A stretch of DNA of 64,000 nucleotides from JAJTFW01 sp031421935. GTDB taxonomy: Bacteria; Bacteroidota; Bacteroidia; AKYH767-A; OLB10. Position 1 is the stretch's first letter. Every line of letters starts with the position of its first letter. The position numbers were made by a program, and so were the translations under genes. Shown here piece after piece: positions 16,274 to 24,560 of the stretch. The stretch spans positions 30,204-94,203 of the forward strand of contig JANOPQ010000185.1 in the NCBI GenBank assembly GCA_031421935.1. The letters run 5' to 3'. The notes beneath the pieces were generated by a model. It saw only the letters and a list, made by a program, of their open reading frames with translations. It was not told where the DNA came from and searched no databases.

Positions 16274-17461
16274 TTAATTTTTATTTAATTTGAAATAATT
16301 GACCATCATTTTCCATCCTTCTGTTTCTTTTCCTACATATTCAATTTTCCATTCTTTGGAATCTCCTTTTTTGTTTACTACATCATAATAGGGATCCCAG
16401 AAATCGGTGTCACATTGAAACCCATACATGGCCCATGCCCATTTGTTTTCATCTATGATGTCAACAACATCTTTCAGCCAAACGTTTCCTCCATCCGACC
16501 ATTTGATACTTTGAAATTCTCCTACAAAAATAAGATTTCCTGTCTTCGCTTCAAATGCTTTTAGCTTGGCAAGTTTTTCTCTAAGTACTTTTTTATCCCA
16601 AAAAACTTGATCTACAAATCCAGGATATTTTAAACCGCGTGGTCGTTTTTTTACACCTTGATGTGTAAAGGGATCAGGAAGATACATGTGTACTCCGTAG
16701 ATTAATTTTTTGTCCTTAATGTCATACCCATCAAACTTATTGTAGTTGTTTGGTTTGCCCCATGGACCAGGTGTTAAAAGGAAGTAGCGTTGTGTATCGT
16801 ATTTTCTTATGGTTAACAAAATCCTTTTGTAAAAGTCCTCAATATTATCAGGACTTTTCATTCTTCCAAGGGATTCAACAGCGGGTTCCCCAATTACTTC
16901 GTACGCGGTGAGTTCAGTCCCTCTGTCTTGATATCTTTTTACAATGATATCTACCAAATTAATGGCACTATCTACTAAGCTTTTATTTTGCCAGAAATCA
17001 GGATGCTTATCATCAATATCTGAATTTGGATCAAGATTAAGATTGTTAAATGCAATCATGCAAGTAATACCCTGACTCTTTGCAACATCCAAAATACTAT
17101 CTGTCCAATTCAATTCTTTGTAAAACGCAAGCGTTGGATTGATTTTCTCCCGCTTAGCCCTTTTATCTCCTTTGATGAAAATTCTAACAAAATTTACATG
17201 TATAGATTTTAGATAAACAAGATCTTCAGGCTTTGTTTTTTTAGACTCGACTGAAACGCCTCTCCATGGCCAGTTAATCGGTAAATCTTTTTGTTGAGTT
17301 TCAACTTCTAGAACGTTGGGTGGTGAGCCCTGATCTGAGTCGACAGATACTTTATTGTCTGATAGGATGGGAACCTCGCTGTTGGTTTTCTTTGCTTCTT
17401 GATTGCATGAATTTTGCATGTTTAGAACACATAGACTTAAAAGAAGAATTACTTTAATCAT
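16274..17461 (-). CDS. GH5-like glycoside hydrolase lipoprotein
   Basis: The N-terminus is hydrophobic with cysteine 19 in MQNSC, so it is probably a lipoprotein although the lipobox is not ideal; a Ser/Asp/Gln-rich linker runs to about residue 62. The remainder resembles a cellulase-type (GH5 clan A) TIM barrel: PWRGVSVES, FVRIFIKG, then YEVIGEPAVES with the putative acid/base E192, YGVHMYLPDPFTHQG, and FVGEFQS with the putative nucleophile E315. The usual NEP is GEP here. Standing inside an export/polymerisation operon, it may trim or release the polysaccharide. An inverted repeat lies upstream at 17495-17515. Confidence 0.75.
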   Translation of the reverse strand: MIKVILLLSLCVLNMQNSCNQEAKKTNSEVPILSDNKVSVDSDQGSPPNVLEVETQQKDLPINWPWRGVSVESKKTKPEDLVYLKSIHVNFVRIFIKGDKRAKREKINPTLAFYKELNWTDSILDVAKSQGITCMIAFNNLNLDPNSDIDDKHPDFWQNKSLVDSAINLVDIIVKRYQDRGTELTAYEVIGEPAVESLGRMKSPDNIEDFYKRILLTIRKYDTQRYFLLTPGPWGKPNNYNKFDGYDIKDKKLIYGVHMYLPDPFTHQGVKKRPRGLKYPGFVDQVFWDKKVLREKLAKLKAFEAKTGNLIFVGEFQSIKWSDGGNVWLKDVVDIIDENKWAWAMYGFQCDTDFWDPYYDVVNKKGDSKEWKIEYVGKETEGWKMMVNYFKLNKN

Positions 17462-17494
17462 AATAGTGGTTTTAAATTTAAATTAAAATTAAAA

Positions 17495-17515
17495 TAGAAG
17501 TAAATTATACTTCTA
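17495..17515. promoter_or_regulatory. Palindrome upstream of the GH5-like gene
   Basis: TAGAAGTA (17495-17502) and TACTTCTA (17508-17515) are exact reverse complements around AATTA. It lies 34 bp upstream of the GH5-like ATG in the only gap above 100 bp within the operon. It could be an operator or a processing site; no regulator is identified. Confidence 0.35.
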
Positions 17516-17611
17516 GTATTGTAAAGTTACTAAATTATTTCATTGAAAGTATGATTTAATCTCTATTTTAAATTGAATTCTAGCTAAAAGGTGGACTGAA
17601 AAGTACTTATT

Positions 17612-18889
17612 CTATTTTGAAGACACTATTTCGTTTCGAAAAGGGTATACATAAAATCTATAATAGTAAATGACCCCAATAAAGAATGCGGGTGTTCCAA
17701 TAAACTTAATGTTATTCGCTGCACTTTGCATGTCAAGGAAAATAAATAGGAGGGTGTAGATACAAGTTAATATAAAGGAGTCGTTAATTTTTTTCATCTG
17801 TAAAACCCATATAAAACAGGCAATATAAGGGATGTAATAAAAGAGTGTCCCAATAACACCAAATACATAAAGGTTGCCAAGTATTCCGATATCTGCAGGG
17901 TAAAAATAACGATGAAATTGTAAATATCCACCATTCCACTGCGAGCTAAGAAAGCCATTTCCTAGCCAAGGATGTTCACTAATCCCTTTTAATGCTACCT
18001 CAGCTTCATAATACCTGATATTTGTCGAATACTCGGTGGTTTGGTCTCCAGTGAAAATCGTAAACGCATTTCCAAATAGTTCTGAATAATGCTCAATGAA
18101 TTCTGGAGCGAATAATTGTAGAAGCACAAGCACTGAACTAATAAATAAAATACCGATTATTGAGTATAAAAATATTTTAGTGACTTTTAGATATTTAAAA
18201 TAAAAAAGAAGTAATACGAAGACAAGAATTAAAATTTGTGATCGGTCTTGTCCATAAATCAGGAAGAAGGTAAAGGACAAAAGTACCGTTATTAAATGTC
18301 TTGATTTGTTATCTTTTAAGAAGGTAATAGCAGCATAAATCAAAAGGCCAGCAGTGGCTCCATTAGGAAATTCGTAAATCCACCCTTTGTAACCGGTTAG
18401 TTTTACGAACTCTGTTCCAGAAAAGATAGAGGGATCTACAAAAACGTAAAAAAAGTACATAATGAAAAGTATAATGTACATTGAATATACAAAGTATTTT
18501 TCCAATTGATCTAAATTTATCCAGTTTCGTTTTAGTGAAACTACTACGCCAATTGCACCTAATATATAGTAGTGATATCGTTGTGAAAGCAATCCATAAG
18601 TGTAGGGCTGATTAAAAACAAGTTGTGCTTGTGCAGCATTGATAAAAGGATAAATCAACAGGGCAATCAGTATCATAAACAAAAGATTGAGCTTCCCATT
18701 CATAAGCTGTCTAGTGGTATCATATAAAAAGATAGTCACCAATATCAACAGAAACAGTATGGACAGAAATTCATTGACTATGCCCATTGGTATTCTTGAA
18801 ATCACTCTAAAGCAAACCATAAAATACAAGAAAGAAAAAAATATCAGCAATATTTTTTTGGTGAGGGATATTATTTTAGGGACAATCAT
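17612..18889 (-). CDS. O-antigen polymerase/ligase-like membrane protein (Wzy type)
   Basis: A 425-residue polytopic protein with about 10-12 hydrophobic segments and one larger periplasmic loop (roughly residues 265-330) containing ELFGNAFTIFTGDQTTEYSTNIRYYEAEVALKG-type sequence followed by HPWLGNGF. The motif of a basic/aromatic loop and HPxxGxGF is characteristic of the O-antigen polymerase/ligase (Wzy_C/WaaL) superfamily. It would polymerise undecaprenyl-linked repeat units in the periplasm. It lies between the sulfotransferases and the GH5-like gene in the same operon, starting 10 bp after the last sulfotransferase. Confidence 0.8.
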   Translation of the reverse strand: MIVPKIISLTKKILLIFFSFLYFMVCFRVISRIPMGIVNEFLSILFLLILVTIFLYDTTRQLMNGKLNLLFMILIALLIYPFINAAQAQLVFNQPYTYGLLSQRYHYYILGAIGVVVSLKRNWINLDQLEKYFVYSMYIILFIMYFFYVFVDPSIFSGTEFVKLTGYKGWIYEFPNGATAGLLIYAAITFLKDNKSRHLITVLLSFTFFLIYGQDRSQILILVFVLLLFYFKYLKVTKIFLYSIIGILFISSVLVLLQLFAPEFIEHYSELFGNAFTIFTGDQTTEYSTNIRYYEAEVALKGISEHPWLGNGFLSSQWNGGYLQFHRYFYPADIGILGNLYVFGVIGTLFYYIPYIACFIWVLQMKKINDSFILTCIYTLLFIFLDMQSAANNIKFIGTPAFFIGVIYYYRFYVYPFRNEIVSSK

Positions 18890-18899
18890 TTAAAGCAAT

Positions 18900-19778
18900 T
18901 TATTTGCACCAATGTGAAAGGTTGGCACCAGTGATTTTTTCTATCTCTTGAATTTCTGGTTTGTATAAATCATTAAGAAATTCTTTGGTAGAACGGGTCA
19001 TCGTCGGAAGATTGTTTTTGGAAAACAATTTTGATTTTAGTTGACCCCTTTTTTTTTGATCTAAGAAAAGGGAAACAAACTTTCGAAATTGTTCCTGTTT
19101 GTAGAGCCATCTCACTAAGGGTGATTTTGCGCTAGTTGTTACATTTCTTTGCTCTAAATTCCCTGTTGAACTTGTATGGTTTATACCAAGAAATTGAGAG
19201 AGTCTTTTTAATTCTTTATCCGGATTCGCAATTAAATGGTCATGAATGAATATTAATAGTTGATCTTTTGGAAAGACTGATAGGAATCTTTTAATTTGTT
19301 CAGGATAATGACTAAGTCGAATATATTGTTGATAGTATAGTTTCAGCTTCTCATCTTTTTCTCCTTCAAAAACAATTTTGTCAAATGGTACTGTGACCAA
19401 ATTTAAACTGTAATCCATGAGGTAGTGAGAGAAAGCTCTCTGCACAGGATCACGTAATGAAATTATAATTTTCGACTTTGGGTTAAATTGATGTATTTTT
19501 TCTGCAACCCCAGGATAAAATAAATAGGAAACACTACATTCTCCAGCAATTAAATTACCTTCCTTTGCTTGGAAAAGCTGAAGATATTCATCTTGTGTTG
19601 TTACGTTTTTCTTTTTATAATATAATGCTTGTGCTTCAATTTGTTCTTTAGAGAAATAATTAGGCTCTTTATCTGAACTCATACATACCTGAGGATGATT
19701 GGATAGATAGGCATATAATGCAGTAGTGCCAGCTTTAGGCGAACCTATAATAAAGAAATCAGGTTTGATCTGTTTCAT
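18900..19778 (-). CDS. Sulfotransferase (copy 4 in operon order)
   Basis: Transfers sulfate from PAPS to a carbohydrate acceptor. The 5'-phosphosulfate loop is FIIGSPKAGTTALYAYL near residue 10 and the 3'-phosphate-binding motif is IIISLRDPVQRAFSHYL near residue 105, with the conserved Arg and Ser. KEPNYFS follows the first motif, as in heparan-sulfate-type N-deacetylase/sulfotransferase relatives. 292 residues, single domain, cytosolic. It starts 8 bp after copy 3. Its sequence is clearly different from the other three, so it probably acts on another position or sugar. Confidence 0.9.
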   Translation of the reverse strand: MKQIKPDFFIIGSPKAGTTALYAYLSNHPQVCMSSDKEPNYFSKEQIEAQALYYKKKNVTTQDEYLQLFQAKEGNLIAGECSVSYLFYPGVAEKIHQFNPKSKIIISLRDPVQRAFSHYLMDYSLNLVTVPFDKIVFEGEKDEKLKLYYQQYIRLSHYPEQIKRFLSVFPKDQLLIFIHDHLIANPDKELKRLSQFLGINHTSSTGNLEQRNVTTSAKSPLVRWLYKQEQFRKFVSLFLDQKKRGQLKSKLFSKNNLPTMTRSTKEFLNDLYKPEIQEIEKITGANLSHWCK

Positions 19779-19786
19779 ACATAAAC

Positions 19787-20758
19787 TTACTTAATAACTA
19801 ACCAATGCGAAAGATCGCGGTCTAGTTCTTTACTTAATGCTTCAATTTCATTCGCAAAAATCGAATTTAACCATTTTCGGTCTTCTATGTTCATTTTTTC
19901 TTGACCATCCTTCTTGAAGAATAAAGCCTTTACCCTAGGTTGTATGGAATTAGGAAGAACTCGAAATATTTTTCTCTTCAATCCTATTTGTGTTAGAAAG
20001 TGTATAAATTTAATGTTCTTTGGAACTTTGGCTTCATTGTGTTTTTCTTTAAAGTTGATATTTATTTCTGAATCTAAATTCAGAAACTCGAACACGTCTT
20101 TTATTACTTTTGGTGTGTTTGCTTTTAAATCATCTAAGAGAAGTATCTTAAACTGATCTGGACCAAAATTTCTTTTGAAGCGTTTAATCTGTTCGTTATA
20201 CATTCCCAATTCAATATATAAATGTGATTTGCCCCATCCCTTATTCGGTTTCAAAATATCTTGCTCTAGTTCTTTTTTGAAAGGCAAAACAGCACGACCA
20301 TCTCGTATGTTTGCTAAATAGTGAGAGTAAGCTCTATCAACTGGATTTCGAAGTATAGCGATCAATTTTACCTCAGGTAATGTTGATTTAATATTTTCGG
20401 ACGCTACTTTACTATAAAGATATGAGTTGCTTATCTCTCCAATTCGCTTCTTTCCTTCAGCAAATTTAAATAATAGTTTGTAATCTTCTTCTAACTGTAC
20501 ATAGGCTCCCCATTGATCCTCTTTCATATCGCCACGCACATATTTCGATACGTTTAGATTTTTCATTTTTTCGTGGTGTTTATATTCCGGACTAAACTCT
20601 TCTGGATGGATATCATTGGAAAAATAATTCGGTTCCTTAATTGGACTCATATACACATCTTTGTGCTGTTTCAGATAATGATAAAGGGAAGTAGTCCCAC
20701 ATTTCGCAGCTCCAACCACCAAAAAATTGGGTAGTATATTTGTATTTATTTCAACCAT
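19787..20758 (-). CDS. Sulfotransferase (copy 3 in operon order)
   Basis: 323 residues. PAPS-binding motifs are LVVGAAKCGTTSLYHYL (5'-PSB, near residue 14) and LIAILRNPVDRAYSHYL (3'-PB), with KEPNYFSND after the first. A central insertion (EFSPEYKHHEKMKNLN and following) is shared in position with copy 2, suggesting that copies 2 and 3 are the closest pair. Its start overlaps the end of copy 2 by 13 bp, so translation is probably coupled. The acceptor is unknown. Confidence 0.9.
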   Translation of the reverse strand: MVEINTNILPNFLVVGAAKCGTTSLYHYLKQHKDVYMSPIKEPNYFSNDIHPEEFSPEYKHHEKMKNLNVSKYVRGDMKEDQWGAYVQLEEDYKLLFKFAEGKKRIGEISNSYLYSKVASENIKSTLPEVKLIAILRNPVDRAYSHYLANIRDGRAVLPFKKELEQDILKPNKGWGKSHLYIELGMYNEQIKRFKRNFGPDQFKILLLDDLKANTPKVIKDVFEFLNLDSEININFKEKHNEAKVPKNIKFIHFLTQIGLKRKIFRVLPNSIQPRVKALFFKKDGQEKMNIEDRKWLNSIFANEIEALSKELDRDLSHWLVIK

Positions 20759-21699
20759 TCGCTTAGATCTCTATTTATTAATTTTGATAATTGTAAGACA
20801 TCTTCCTTCAATAGAATTTTTATTTCTTGAAGAACTTCTTCGTCTTTTTTATTGATTTCCGATTTTTTATAAAGGATTTTTAAGATGTTTTTTTTCAACT
20901 TAGTATGTTCCAACAAATTTCTTGCTTTAATTCTAATAAAATCTGATTTTAAAAGAAGTGAAGTTAACTTGTTTGAGGGTACAACAGATTCGTTTTTAAA
21001 TTCAGGTTCGTTCGGAACAAAGTCATCTTTTACATGTAGAAATTGGAATAAAGTCTTTATTGTCTCCTCTTTATTTTTGTATAGATCTTTTTGAAGTAAT
21101 ACCAGAACATTTTCTTTTGGAAAAACATCAAGATATCTTTTTACTTGCAAGTAATATTGACCAAGCTCTAAGTAGAGAGAGCTGCTTCCCCAACCTTTAG
21201 GATCAGCTATTTTGTCTTTTTCTAGGGCTTCACTAAAAGAGTCTTGGGTAAACCCAAGTTTAAGATCCATCTTATAGTGTGAATAAGCCCTGCTTGAAGG
21301 TTCACGTAGAATGATAATTATTTTTGCTTTCTGGTTAAACTCGAAAATAGCTTTAGCTGCAACTTCTGAGTAGAGGTAGGAGGGACTTGCTTCACCTTTA
21401 ATTTGTCTGGGACCTGCAGGTGTAAACAGCTGAAGATATTGATGCAAATCCCTAATGTATGCCCGGTGAATAGTGCGCTTCATTCCATTTTTGAAAAACT
21501 GATCAATATTTTCGGCCTTTATTCTGTTTTTAACACTTTGTCTTAAATTTTCTAAATTGATATCCGTGGAAAAAAAATTAGGTTCTTTAATGGGTGCCAT
21601 ATAAATTTCAGGATGCTGATTCAAATAATGAAAAAGCGAGGTGGTTCCTGACTTAGCAGCCCCTACAATGAAAAAATTCGGTTGGTTAGTTTCAATCAT
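20746..21699 (-). CDS. Sulfotransferase (copy 2 in operon order)
   Basis: 317 residues. 5'-PSB loop FIVGAAKSGTTSLFHYLNQHP and 3'-PB motif IIIILREPSSRAYSHYKMD, with KEPNFFSTD. Like copy 3 it has an extra segment before the SYLYS block and the sequence KGWGxSxLYxELGxY in the middle, which the other two lack in this form. The C-terminus is lysine-rich. It starts 4 bp after the end of copy 1 and overlaps copy 3. Confidence 0.9.
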   Translation of the reverse strand: MIETNQPNFFIVGAAKSGTTSLFHYLNQHPEIYMAPIKEPNFFSTDINLENLRQSVKNRIKAENIDQFFKNGMKRTIHRAYIRDLHQYLQLFTPAGPRQIKGEASPSYLYSEVAAKAIFEFNQKAKIIIILREPSSRAYSHYKMDLKLGFTQDSFSEALEKDKIADPKGWGSSSLYLELGQYYLQVKRYLDVFPKENVLVLLQKDLYKNKEETIKTLFQFLHVKDDFVPNEPEFKNESVVPSNKLTSLLLKSDFIRIKARNLLEHTKLKKNILKILYKKSEINKKDEEVLQEIKILLKEDVLQLSKLINRDLSEWLK

Positions 21700-21703
21700 A
21701 TCT

Positions 21704-22609
21704 TTATTTTAGCCAACTGGATAAATCACGATTGATTAATTGTTGTGTTCTGATGATATCGTTTCTGTAAAAATTCAATAGATCTTCTCTTAGTTTTGCA
21801 TCAAGAATTAATTTGTTTTCACCTTGTTTCGATGGTTTTCTAAATTGATGCATTATTTTTCTCCTCGTTTTTTCTGCAATCAAAAAATGAGTAATTGGCT
21901 TCAATAATGTTTTTACATGGTTATTTTGAAAGAGATATTTAAACCAGAAATTATGTTGTTGTGGATCTGAAATATTGTATTTTACGGAAGTGTCTGGAAT
22001 AATAGAGCCGTCCACATTTATAAATTTGAACAACTCCTGCATAATTTCTACAGGCTGTTTGGTGAGTTCTTCTTGTAATATCACTTTTACTTTGGTGAAA
22101 TGTTGTTGAAAAGCAGCAATACCATCTGCATACAAACCCAATCGCTTGTATTGCCACATAAAATCCCAGTTCAATACGGCACGATTCGCTTCTTCTTCTA
22201 ATGCTGATTCAAGGGATAGATCTTCTTTATCCATTCTTGTAAAATGTTTGTAGCCGCTAAGGAGTCGATCAATTGGTTGTCGGATAACAATGATTATCGG
22301 AATATCTCCCAGTGTTTTTTTGATATTTGGAATGGCTGTATCATGATAGTGAAGATAACAAGTAGACACTTCACCAATTGCACCTCCTTGACATTTGGAG
22401 TAAAGTTGATTGTATTTATCCTCAGTAAAAATGATGCGAGAACTTTCTCTTCTTCCACGCTCATCTTCCGATTGATTTTTATATAAATCAGATATAAAGA
22501 AAAAGGTTTCTTTTTTTGGAATACACACTTCAGGATGTTGTTCTAGATAATAGAACAACGATGTGGTTCCACATTTTGCAACACCAGCAACAAGGAAATT
22601 TGGTTTCAT
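21704..22609 (-). CDS. Sulfotransferase (copy 1 in operon order)
   Basis: 301 residues. 5'-PSB loop LVAGVAKCGTTSLFYYLEQHP; 3'-PB motif IIVIRQPIDRLLSGYKHF, in which the common SHY is SGY. KKETFFFISD replaces the KEPNYFS of the others, so this is the most divergent copy and may have a distinct acceptor. Its ATG overlaps the flippase stop by 4 bp (ATGA type), which couples the first sulfotransferase to the flippase. Confidence 0.9.
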   Translation of the reverse strand: MKPNFLVAGVAKCGTTSLFYYLEQHPEVCIPKKETFFFISDLYKNQSEDERGRRESSRIIFTEDKYNQLYSKCQGGAIGEVSTCYLHYHDTAIPNIKKTLGDIPIIIVIRQPIDRLLSGYKHFTRMDKEDLSLESALEEEANRAVLNWDFMWQYKRLGLYADGIAAFQQHFTKVKVILQEELTKQPVEIMQELFKFINVDGSIIPDTSVKYNISDPQQHNFWFKYLFQNNHVKTLLKPITHFLIAEKTRRKIMHQFRKPSKQGENKLILDAKLREDLLNFYRNDIIRTQQLINRDLSSWLK

Positions 22610-23940
22610 AATGAATCAGTGGATGTATTATTCGATCGAGTTAAGCCTGGAATATAGATGGAAAGGAATCCAAATTTTTTATAGACATATAAACAGCCAG
22701 CAAAATTTTGAACAATCTTTGCCGACGCAGAAGCAATGGCAGCTCCCGTAATACCAATTCGAGGCACTAGAATAATGTTAAGCGTAATACTTGTAAATGC
22801 AGCGAAAAGAATGATGGTATTGTATGGTTTTTGATGCCCTGTCATTTGCAATAGTATCCCAACTGAGCCAGTAATGGAGCTAAAGAAATTTCCAATGGAG
22901 AGTATAATTAACGCCGTGCTGGCTTGTTCAAATTCTTTTCCAAAAAAGGAAAGTATCCATTCTGGAAAGATAATGATCAATACGGTAAATGGTAGGGTTG
23001 CGTAAAAGAGCATTTTAGTGGATGTAAAAATGGAATCGCGTAGTTTCGAGAAATCATTCTTGCTGTGATATTCGGCAAAAGTGGGACCTTGAATGGCATT
23101 GATGGCCATTAATATTATTGCGGACGCAGAAGCCATTTTAAAAGCGGTATCATATAATCCTACTTCAAGTTCTGTCCTAAAAATGCCAATTACTAAATTG
23201 TCGATCCAGTTTAAAATAAAAAAGATGGAGCCAGTGATCATCATAGGAAGAGATTCTAATGCCATCTCCTTCATTGATGTTGTTTCAACAACTGCAACTT
23301 CTTTTATTCGACTGTATTTATACCATGCAATACTATATAATAATAGGACAAGAATGCATGAAATCATATATCCAAGTGTAGGGCTAATGTTTAGCGCAAA
23401 ATAATATCCAATAAAAATAAAGGCTACGTTGAATAAAGGAATGATCGCTTTATAAAGAGTGAAACCAATCATGTTTTTCATACCACGAAATGCAGCAGCA
23501 TGAATATTAATAAACACAAATGGCGCTAATGCAAAACACATTACTTTTAGATGTGTTGTTAATTGCGGTTTGTGAAATACTGCATTCGCTAAATATTCAG
23601 CGGTGACAAACAGCAATAATGAAAGAAGCACCGAGCTTATGGCTGTAATTTTGATGGATGTGATAAACGCCGATTTAATAACTTCTGGTCGATCAGCTGC
23701 TTTAGCAGCTGCGACTTTTCTAGTGAGTAGATTGTCTAAGCCCAACAATCCAAGAATGGCCAACAATTGCAGTACCGTGAACGATAATGTAAAACTTCCC
23801 AAGGCGGTTGGCCCTAACATCCGTGCCACAACAAAAACAAAAAGATACTGAGTTATCATCCCTCCAGCTTTCACCGAAAGTGCAATGCCACCTTTTTCTA
23901 GTAGTAAGGATGATTCCTTTTGATTGCCCTTTTTACTCAT
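22606..23940 (-). CDS. Polysaccharide flippase (Wzx/MATE-like)
   Basis: 444 residues with about 12-14 transmembrane segments, opening with KGGIALSVKAGGMITQYLFVFVVARMLGPTALGSFTLSF, the standard beginning of the Wzx/RfbX polysaccharide transporter family. It would flip undecaprenyl-linked repeat units across the inner membrane. It is the first gene of the operon. The minus strand reads CATCTTTG at 23952-23959, one base from the -7 consensus and just before the start, but support for a promoter there is weak. The C-terminal tail (TRSNNTSTDSL) is polar. Confidence 0.88.
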   Translation of the reverse strand: MSKKGNQKESSLLLEKGGIALSVKAGGMITQYLFVFVVARMLGPTALGSFTLSFTVLQLLAILGLLGLDNLLTRKVAAAKAADRPEVIKSAFITSIKITAISSVLLSLLLFVTAEYLANAVFHKPQLTTHLKVMCFALAPFVFINIHAAAFRGMKNMIGFTLYKAIIPLFNVAFIFIGYYFALNISPTLGYMISCILVLLLYSIAWYKYSRIKEVAVVETTSMKEMALESLPMMITGSIFFILNWIDNLVIGIFRTELEVGLYDTAFKMASASAIILMAINAIQGPTFAEYHSKNDFSKLRDSIFTSTKMLFYATLPFTVLIIIFPEWILSFFGKEFEQASTALIILSIGNFFSSITGSVGILLQMTGHQKPYNTIILFAAFTSITLNIILVPRIGITGAAIASASAKIVQNFAGCLYVYKKFGFLSIYIPGLTRSNNTSTDSL

Positions 23941-24020
23941 ATCTTCAAAGGCAAAGATGACTATTTTTCCTTCTATAAGTGAGTGTAATTCCTGTTTCTC
24001 TTACGAGATTTCAACCACTA

Positions 24021-24054
24021 TAAAAAGAAAAAAGAGGCCGGTTTTGCCGACCTC
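24021..24054 (-). terminator. Intrinsic terminator, minus strand, with no gene upstream
   Basis: On the minus strand GAGGTCGG pairs with CCGGCCTC (24054-24047 and 24041-24034; one T-G wobble), loop CAAAA, followed by TTTTTTCTTTTTA. It is well formed, but no minus-strand gene lies upstream of it before the plus-strand gene at 24561. Confidence 0.65.
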
Positions 24055-24512
24055 CTTGGAACTAATGAAAAGTATAAAAAAATGACAATTTGTTATTTAT
24101 ATTTTGGAAATGTGATATATTGCGACAAATTTGATTTTCAAATTGCTGTGGAGCAACAAGTTAAGGTTCTATTTTGCTCGGTTCTTTGAATAAGTAAGCT
24201 AGGATCTAGGCATTCTTAAGAGGAGTGATGAATTGCAAATCAGTTAAAGAGTTTAATTTTTATAGGAGGCTGAAGGATTTTATTAACGTAATGAAGTGCC
24301 GTTTTTTGATTTAATAATTTTTACAAAGAAGAGAAGGCAAAGTGAATTTTAGCTTATGCTAGTATTAAATTGAAATAAACTTTTGGGTGTGTTATTCATG
24401 TTACAGGCGGTTGTTAACATTAATTTAAAAGAGAGTTTATTTAATCAATCGGTTTTACAATTTGGTAATGGTAAGATAATTTGAAAAGTATTCATTTCGG
24501 ATTTCTGGTTTC

Positions 24513-24520
24513 TACTTTTG
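24513..24520 (+). promoter_or_regulatory. Bacteroidota -7 element (TACTTTTG) of the first surface-protein gene
   Basis: Exact TAnnTTTG match 40 bases before the ATG at 24561. A TTTG at 24480-24483 is 29 bases upstream, longer than the usual spacing. Confidence 0.45.
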
Positions 24521-24560
24521 CATTCAATAAAATTCTAAACTTCTCATCGCAGCTGAAATC

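Larger units (their letters stand above)
23941..24560. other. Divergent intergenic region with an orphan terminator
   Basis: 620 bp between the polysaccharide operon (minus) and the surface-protein block (plus). It holds the minus-strand terminator at 24021-24054 and a -7 element at 24513-24520. No open frame of interest is seen; AT-rich otherwise. Confidence 0.55.
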
